17,043 nt of DNA from Methanobrevibacter sp. Its GTDB lineage: Archaea > Methanobacteriota > Methanobacteria > Methanobacteriales > Methanobacteriaceae. The DNA lies in contig WRMT01000019.1 in NCBI GenBank assembly GCA_009777005.1, positions 1 to 17,043 on the forward strand, read 5' to 3'. The first letter of the stretch is position 1; each line of letters begins with the position of its first letter. Below the pieces are notes generated by a model. It saw only the letters and a list, made by a program, of their open reading frames with translations. It was not told the origin of the DNA and searched no databases. Positions 14,107-17,043 of the stretch are shown here, in pieces. The translations under genes were made by a program, and so were the position numbers.

Positions 14107-14162
14107 GGTTGAACAAAAATGATTGTGCAAGAGTCTCAGTGTATGAAATTTATCCCTAGTAG

Positions 14163-15164
14163 GTGATTAAAATATTTACTGAAAAATCTAAAAATTTATT
14201 TAAAGTACTTGTTTTATGTATTTTTCTCATTTTTATACTATCATTTATAGAAACTGTAGTAGCAAGCACCGATATAACTACAGACAATAATTACATTAGT
14301 GGCATCTCCAAAAACAATCCAAGTATATCTGTTATTGATTCGAAAAATATCGATTTTAAACTGATAAACACAACAAGCAAGAACATGGAAACCCATGATG
14401 AATTAAATTCTGGGTGCTGTTCTGTTGTTTTGCATGCGAGTAATAGTTCCTTTGCTTATGGATTTAGACGAGATCATACTTATTCTGCAGATATGAATAT
14501 ACAAAAAGTTAAATTAAATGGTAAAGAAGCTATTAAAACATATAAATTAACTAATGGATATTTCACTCATGCTGTAGTAGTAGAAGGTGGTTGGTTCATT
14601 GGAATTGGAGGATGGGACGATTCAAAAGTTAATAAAAACCTTGAAAAATTAGGAGGCAAAATAGCTTCTAAAGGTAAAATTACAAATAACGATTTGAAAA
14701 CTGCCTTACAATATTTAAAAATAAGAGGAATGGGACATTTTGTTATTAAAAGCCCAGACGGAAACATTGGAGTGGTGATTTATAATAAAGGAAATAAAGG
14801 AAGCACCATAAGAACTGTTTTTAAAATGAAAGAAGGAGAATATGTAAGTGTTCCTAATGGTCCATCATATTATAGAAAAGGAAAATATACTGTCAAAAAA
14901 TCTAATATAGTAGATGCTGCAATTTACATAGCTGGTACTGATAAATGGGGATTTAATAGAAGAAATATAATAGTTTATGACGTTAAAAAAAGTGTAAATG
15001 CAACAAATGTTAAAATATGGGCAACTAATGATGATGGGAAATATGTTAAAAGATCAAGTAAAAAATGGGCAGATAACATCATCTATAATAGAACCAAAAC
15101 AAAAGCAAGTTCGTTACCAGTAATTCCTAATAAAAAATATATTGGTGAAGCTATACTGAAATAA
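14163..15164 (+). CDS. secreted Cys-Cys protein, probable Ntn-hydrolase-like (paralogue B)
   Basis: The 333-residue product starts at GTG 14163. There is no clear Shine-Dalgarno, but the paralogue's N-terminus aligns from here. Residues 11-35 form a signal peptide or anchor (VLVLCIFLIFILSFIETVVA), 36-84 a polar Asn/Ser-rich prosegment, then C85-C86 in SGCCSVVLH and R102-R103-D104 in FAYGFRRDHTYSAD. The C86 to R102 distance of 16 equals that of the nucleophile Cys and Arg in Ntn bile-salt hydrolases and penicillin V acylases, so a self-processing amidase outside the cell is the best guess. Further conserved blocks are GWFIGIGGWDD, GHFVIKSPDGNIGVVIYN, GEYVSVPNGPSYYRKG, GTDKWGFNRRNII and VKIWATNDDGKYV. 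Many such extracellular proteins of unknown role occur in Methanobrevibacter. Substrates such as peptides or conjugated amides are speculation. It is followed at about 100 bases by a small surface protein gene on the same strand. Confidence 0.75.
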   Translation: MIKIFTEKSKNLFKVLVLCIFLIFILSFIETVVASTDITTDNNYISGISKNNPSISVIDSKNIDFKLINTTSKNMETHDELNSGCCSVVLHASNSSFAYGFRRDHTYSADMNIQKVKLNGKEAIKTYKLTNGYFTHAVVVEGGWFIGIGGWDDSKVNKNLEKLGGKIASKGKITNNDLKTALQYLKIRGMGHFVIKSPDGNIGVVIYNKGNKGSTIRTVFKMKEGEYVSVPNGPSYYRKGKYTVKKSNIVDAAIYIAGTDKWGFNRRNIIVYDVKKSVNATNVKIWATNDDGKYVKRSSKKWADNIIYNRTKTKASSLPVIPNKKYIGEAILK

Positions 15165-15266
15165 GCCAATAACAAGATTTAAAGTTATAGCACAGAAAAA
15201 ATATTCAAAAATGAAAAAAAAGCTATTTCACAGCCAAATAATCATAGCTAAAGAAGGTGGAAAAAA

Positions 15267-15560
15267 ATGAATAAAAAGTTTATTATTATACTTATAGGAA
15301 TTCTAGCCATATTATCCTTAAGTACTGGAATATATATGGCTTCTTTGTATGAACCTCCAACAGAAAATATAACCTCCAATAATGATTCAAAAAATAATTC
15401 AAATGACAATATTAGTGAAGATACGCCAAAAGGAAAATCACAAGACACAAGTCCTAAACAGAGCAATACTGGTCCAAATCAAAAAGATAATAGTCCAAGT
15501 CAGAATGATACTAGTTCTGGTGAGGATAATGATGAATATATTCCTGGTGCTTGTTGGTAG
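15267..15560 (+). CDS. small membrane-anchored Asn/Ser-rich protein ending in Gly-Ala-Cys-Trp
   Basis: The 97-residue protein has an N-terminal membrane helix (KKFIIILIGILAILSLSTGI) acting as signal anchor, followed by about 65 disordered residues rich in Asn, Ser, Asp, Gln, Pro and Thr, and a short ordered-looking end EYIPGACW. Several N-x-S/T sites (NIT, NDS, NNS, NIS, NDT) suggest a glycosylated surface peptide. The sole Cys is next to last, in a place where a lipobox cannot act but a disulphide could form. The ATG start has a purine-rich GAAGGTGG about 7 bases upstream. It may be cotranscribed with the hydrolase gene ending 102 bases before it. Similar Asn/Ser-rich tails link domains in methanogen adhesins. 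No family is recognised. Confidence 0.7.
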   Translation: MNKKFIIILIGILAILSLSTGIYMASLYEPPTENITSNNDSKNNSNDNISEDTPKGKSQDTSPKQSNTGPNQKDNSPSQNDTSSGEDNDEYIPGACW

Positions 15561-16040
15561 TAAAAAAATAATAATCCTATCTTAAATTTTTTAAAAAAAA
15601 AAGATTATATTGCCATGCAATAAAAATTTCGTTTTAAAAACCATTTTTAATAAATATAAGAGATTTTCAATAATTCAGTCGAGGGTTATTATCCTTATTT
15701 TTATGTTTAATATATTATTTATCTTATTTTTAACATTTCACACAATTTTTAACATTTTTCTTTTTCATTTCATTATCCTTTAAACATTATTATTTAATTA
15801 TAATTTGTATATCTGTATTTTTAATAATTAACTTATTTTGAATAATTCCATGATAATTTAAACTTGTTTTAAGAATTTTATTTTTATTATGATATTTTAT
15901 ATTAATTTTAAAAATTTTGGATTTTCCATTTTTATTTTGCCTCAATGTTTAAATTCTATATTTAATTTTCATGGATATTAATAGCTAATTTTAATAATAA
16001 TTAAATTATTTTTATTAAATTAATAATTAAAATATTTATA
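15561..16040. other. gene-free AT-rich spacer
   Basis: After the stop of the small surface protein a T6/A10 hairpin-like stretch (around 15582-15602) may end its transcript on the plus strand. A short spot of higher G content (CAGTCGAGGGTTATTATCC, about 15678-15696) is the only other landmark. The rest (15700-16040) is T-rich with no open frame; I see nothing else in it. Confidence 0.5.
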
Positions 16041-16306
16041 TTAATTAACAAGGCGTCTGATTTATGTGAAAAAACAGAGGTTGTATGGTTATTGTTTAAT
16101 ATGTTTAGACGTGTGATTATTTTGATTTTCCAAAAGTACAAATGAATTTACAATTAACTTTAAAAATTCATTGGTAAAATCTCTAAATCTAAATTTTAAT
16201 AGCAAAATTGTACTTTTATAAAATAATCATTTAATGAACTCAACATATTAAATAACATATCTCCTACTTTCAATTTTTTCGAATTACCAGACACCTTGTT
16301 AATTAA
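16041..16306. mobile_element. 266-base imperfect palindromic element (MITE-like)
   Basis: The ends are exact or nearly exact inverted copies: CAAGGCGTCTGA (16049-16060) and CCAGACACCTTG (16287-16298), each bordered outside by TTAATTAA, which may be part of the repeat or an 8-base target duplication. The similarity continues inward: TTGTTTAATATGTTTAG on the left answers TTATTTAATATGTTGAG on the inverted right arm, and TGATTATTTT followed by AAAAGTACAA answers the same words on the other arm. The centre has its own small hairpin (AATGAATTT with AAATTCATT). It contains no gene longer than about 25 codons. The form is that of a non-autonomous transposon or a palindrome from head-to-head duplication. 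Confidence 0.75.
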
Positions 16307-16477
16307 TAATAATTTTTGAAAATCTTTAAATTCAATTATTTTTAAATTTAATTTAATATATTTTCTATTCTTCATTAATAATAAAATTATTAATATTTAT
16401 TTTTAAAATTAAAAATATTATTAATATATTAATTAGAAATTAAGTGATATTTTGATAAAACATTAATTACAATTTTT

Positions 16478-16511
16478 ACTCTCATGACTATATATTACTA
16501 AAAATGAGAGT
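16478..16511. repeat. short inverted repeat
   Basis: ACTCTCAT (16478-16485) and ATGAGAGT (16504-16511) form an 8-base stem with an 18-base AT-rich loop, between the two larger inverted-repeat elements. Confidence 0.45.
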
Positions 16512-16529
16512 GTAAAGTTGTTGGCTCCA

Positions 16530-16707
16530 GTACTGTCAAATTTTTACCTCTTATCAATTTTTTTCATAAAAAAAACATGTTTAAATGAGAAATATATATC
16601 TTAATCACGAAATATATATCAAAATTAAGAAAAATATATCCTATAGAGTATTTTTTTAAGAGGCAAATTTTTGACACAATCGATAAGAGGTAAAAATTTT
16701 ACAGTAC
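16530..16707. mobile_element. 178-base inverted-repeat element
   Basis: The left arm 16530-16555 (GTACTGTCAAATTTTTACCT and on) and the right arm 16682-16707 are inverted copies over 26 bases with one mismatch. Just inside the right arm lies a second, diverged copy of the same end (AGAGGCAAATTTTTGACAC, 16659-16677) in the same orientation, so the right end is doubled. The interior is non-coding and carries three 20-base iterons. This looks like a small non-autonomous transposon whose ends would be bound by a transposase encoded elsewhere. Confidence 0.75.
16589..16640. repeat. three iterons with an exact 20-base period
   Basis: GAAATATATATC occurs at 16589-16600 and 16609-16620, and GAAAAATATATC at 16629-16640. 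Starts are exactly 20 bases apart, about two helical turns, so proteins bound to them would face the same side of the DNA. The 8-base spacers between them differ in sequence. Confidence 0.75.
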
Positions 16708-16732
16708 CTAATTTTAATCTATTGTTAAATAG

Positions 16733-17008
16733 CTAAAAAATAAAATACACAGAAGCCAAAATTTAAAGGAATTATTAGATAAAAGAATCAAAAAAGAAAC
16801 AATGGAAGAAAAATTTAAATATTCTGATGACCTAGCTCATTGCTTGTTGGAAGAGAATTTGGACAAACTGAGATGAGTTAAACAAGAATTAAATGAATTT
16901 ATAAAAGAAACAAAAGAAGAAAAATTTAAATATGGATGGGGTGAGTTAACAGAAATATTGGTGGTGGAATCTCTGATTAAGACTATAACCTTATTTATTC
17001 AAGAATAA
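16733..17008 (+). pseudogene. interrupted charged helical protein gene with in-frame TGA
   Basis: One frame is open from 16733 to 17008 except for TGA at 16874-16876. Both halves look truly coding: a highly charged helical first part (NLKELLDKRIKKETMEEKFK ... CLLEENLDKLR) and a second part (VKQELNEFIKETKEEKFKYG, then LTEILVVESLIKTITLFIQE). The first usable ATG is at 16802, inside the conserved part, and no Shine-Dalgarno is present, so the 5' end is also lost. A 30-base block at 16793-16822 recurs at 16904-16933, 37 codons later, encoding ETxEEKFKY in both copies, so the gene contained an internal repeat. No family is recognised. It follows directly on the inverted-repeat element, which fits decay after insertion. 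Confidence 0.6.
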
Positions 17009-17043
17009 ATCAAATAGTCTTGAAAAAATTACTTATTTCATTT

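Larger units (their letters stand above)
13642..14162. other. 521-base divergent spacer between the two hydrolase paralogues
   Basis: It carries both promoters. For the plus gene there is a TATA box TTTATATAAA at 14097-14106. TTGCACAAT (14000-14008) and its exact inverse ATTGTGCAA (14122-14130) flank 113 bases, and the second copy falls at the predicted transcription start. Three AACAAAAWTT-like words lie between (about 14021, 14050 and 14110). At 13895-13923 an imperfect dyad (TGGATATC with GATATGTCCA) encloses a second TATA-like TTATATAAAA. A solo copy of a dispersed repeat lies at 13815-13833. No gene is seen. Confidence 0.5.

Noticed and set aside
15382..15585. 67-residue ORF overlapping the small surface protein in another frame
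   Set aside because: It lacks a ribosome binding site and a signal sequence; the other frame has both a Shine-Dalgarno and an anchor.
16874..16876. TGA as a selenocysteine codon
   Set aside because: No SECIS-like hairpin is visible, the surrounding protein has no redox motif, and Methanobrevibacter-like methanogens are not known to make selenoproteins.

Overview
The window reads as an AT-rich archaeal chromosome segment, most likely from Methanobacteriales and in particular a low-GC Methanobrevibacter-like methanogen. The support is the long-form HisG, a 5'-deoxyadenosine deaminase of the DadD/MtaD group, a CbiMN/CbiO metal uptake set, Shine-Dalgarno-led genes with GTG and TTG starts, TATA-box-like promoters, oligo-T terminators and secreted Cys-Cys hydrolase-like proteins. 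The genus is an inference. No rRNA, tRNA or CRISPR array is visible.

Layout. Positions 1-350 hold the tail of a gene that enters from outside (possibly a transposase) and a doubtful short ORF. 383-1252 (-) is a polytopic membrane protein. 1418-2737 (-) is dadD. 2738-3111 is AT-only-like sequence with a duplicated unit. 3112-3309 (+) is a 65-residue unknown and 3562-3828 (+) is a two-helix membrane protein resembling Imm17 immunity proteins. 3955-4818 (+) is hisG. The 980-base gap between convergent hisG and cbiO contains an island of ordinary base composition at about 5165-5310 that folds into two back-to-back hairpins, a good candidate for an unclassified structured RNA. 5798-6637 (-) is cbiO, followed upstream by 63-base tandem repeats, a heavy-metal P-type ATPase (6931-8781, -), a 216-base tract almost free of G and C, cbiN (9213-9506, -) and cbiM (9529-10218, -). 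The transmembrane coupling protein CbiQ, expected between cbiN and cbiO, is not here. 10557-11339 (+) is a fumarylacetoacetate-hydrolase-family enzyme and 11829-12353 (+) an unknown membrane protein.

From 12490 on the window is accessory in character. There are 44-base tandem repeats, two divergent paralogues of a secreted Cys-Cys protein whose spacing of Cys, Arg and Asp suggests an Ntn-hydrolase fold (12640-13641 on - and 14163-15164 on +), and a small membrane-anchored Asn/Ser-rich protein (15267-15560, +). These are followed by two inverted-repeat elements (16041-16306 and 16530-16707, the second carrying three 20-base iterons) and a gene remnant with an in-frame TGA (16733-17008).

How the genes work together. 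CbiM, CbiN and CbiO are parts of one energy-coupling-factor transporter for Co2+ (or Ni2+). The P-type ATPase embedded in this metal cluster may export surplus metal. DadD salvages 5'-deoxyadenosine and related nucleosides, and HisG commits phosphoribosyl pyrophosphate to histidine. The divergent hydrolase pair and the small surface protein may form a cell-surface module. The most useful points to check are the structured RNA, the odd start of the minus-strand hydrolase, the missing CbiQ, the inverted-repeat elements and the nine copies of the palindrome AATAGCTATT.
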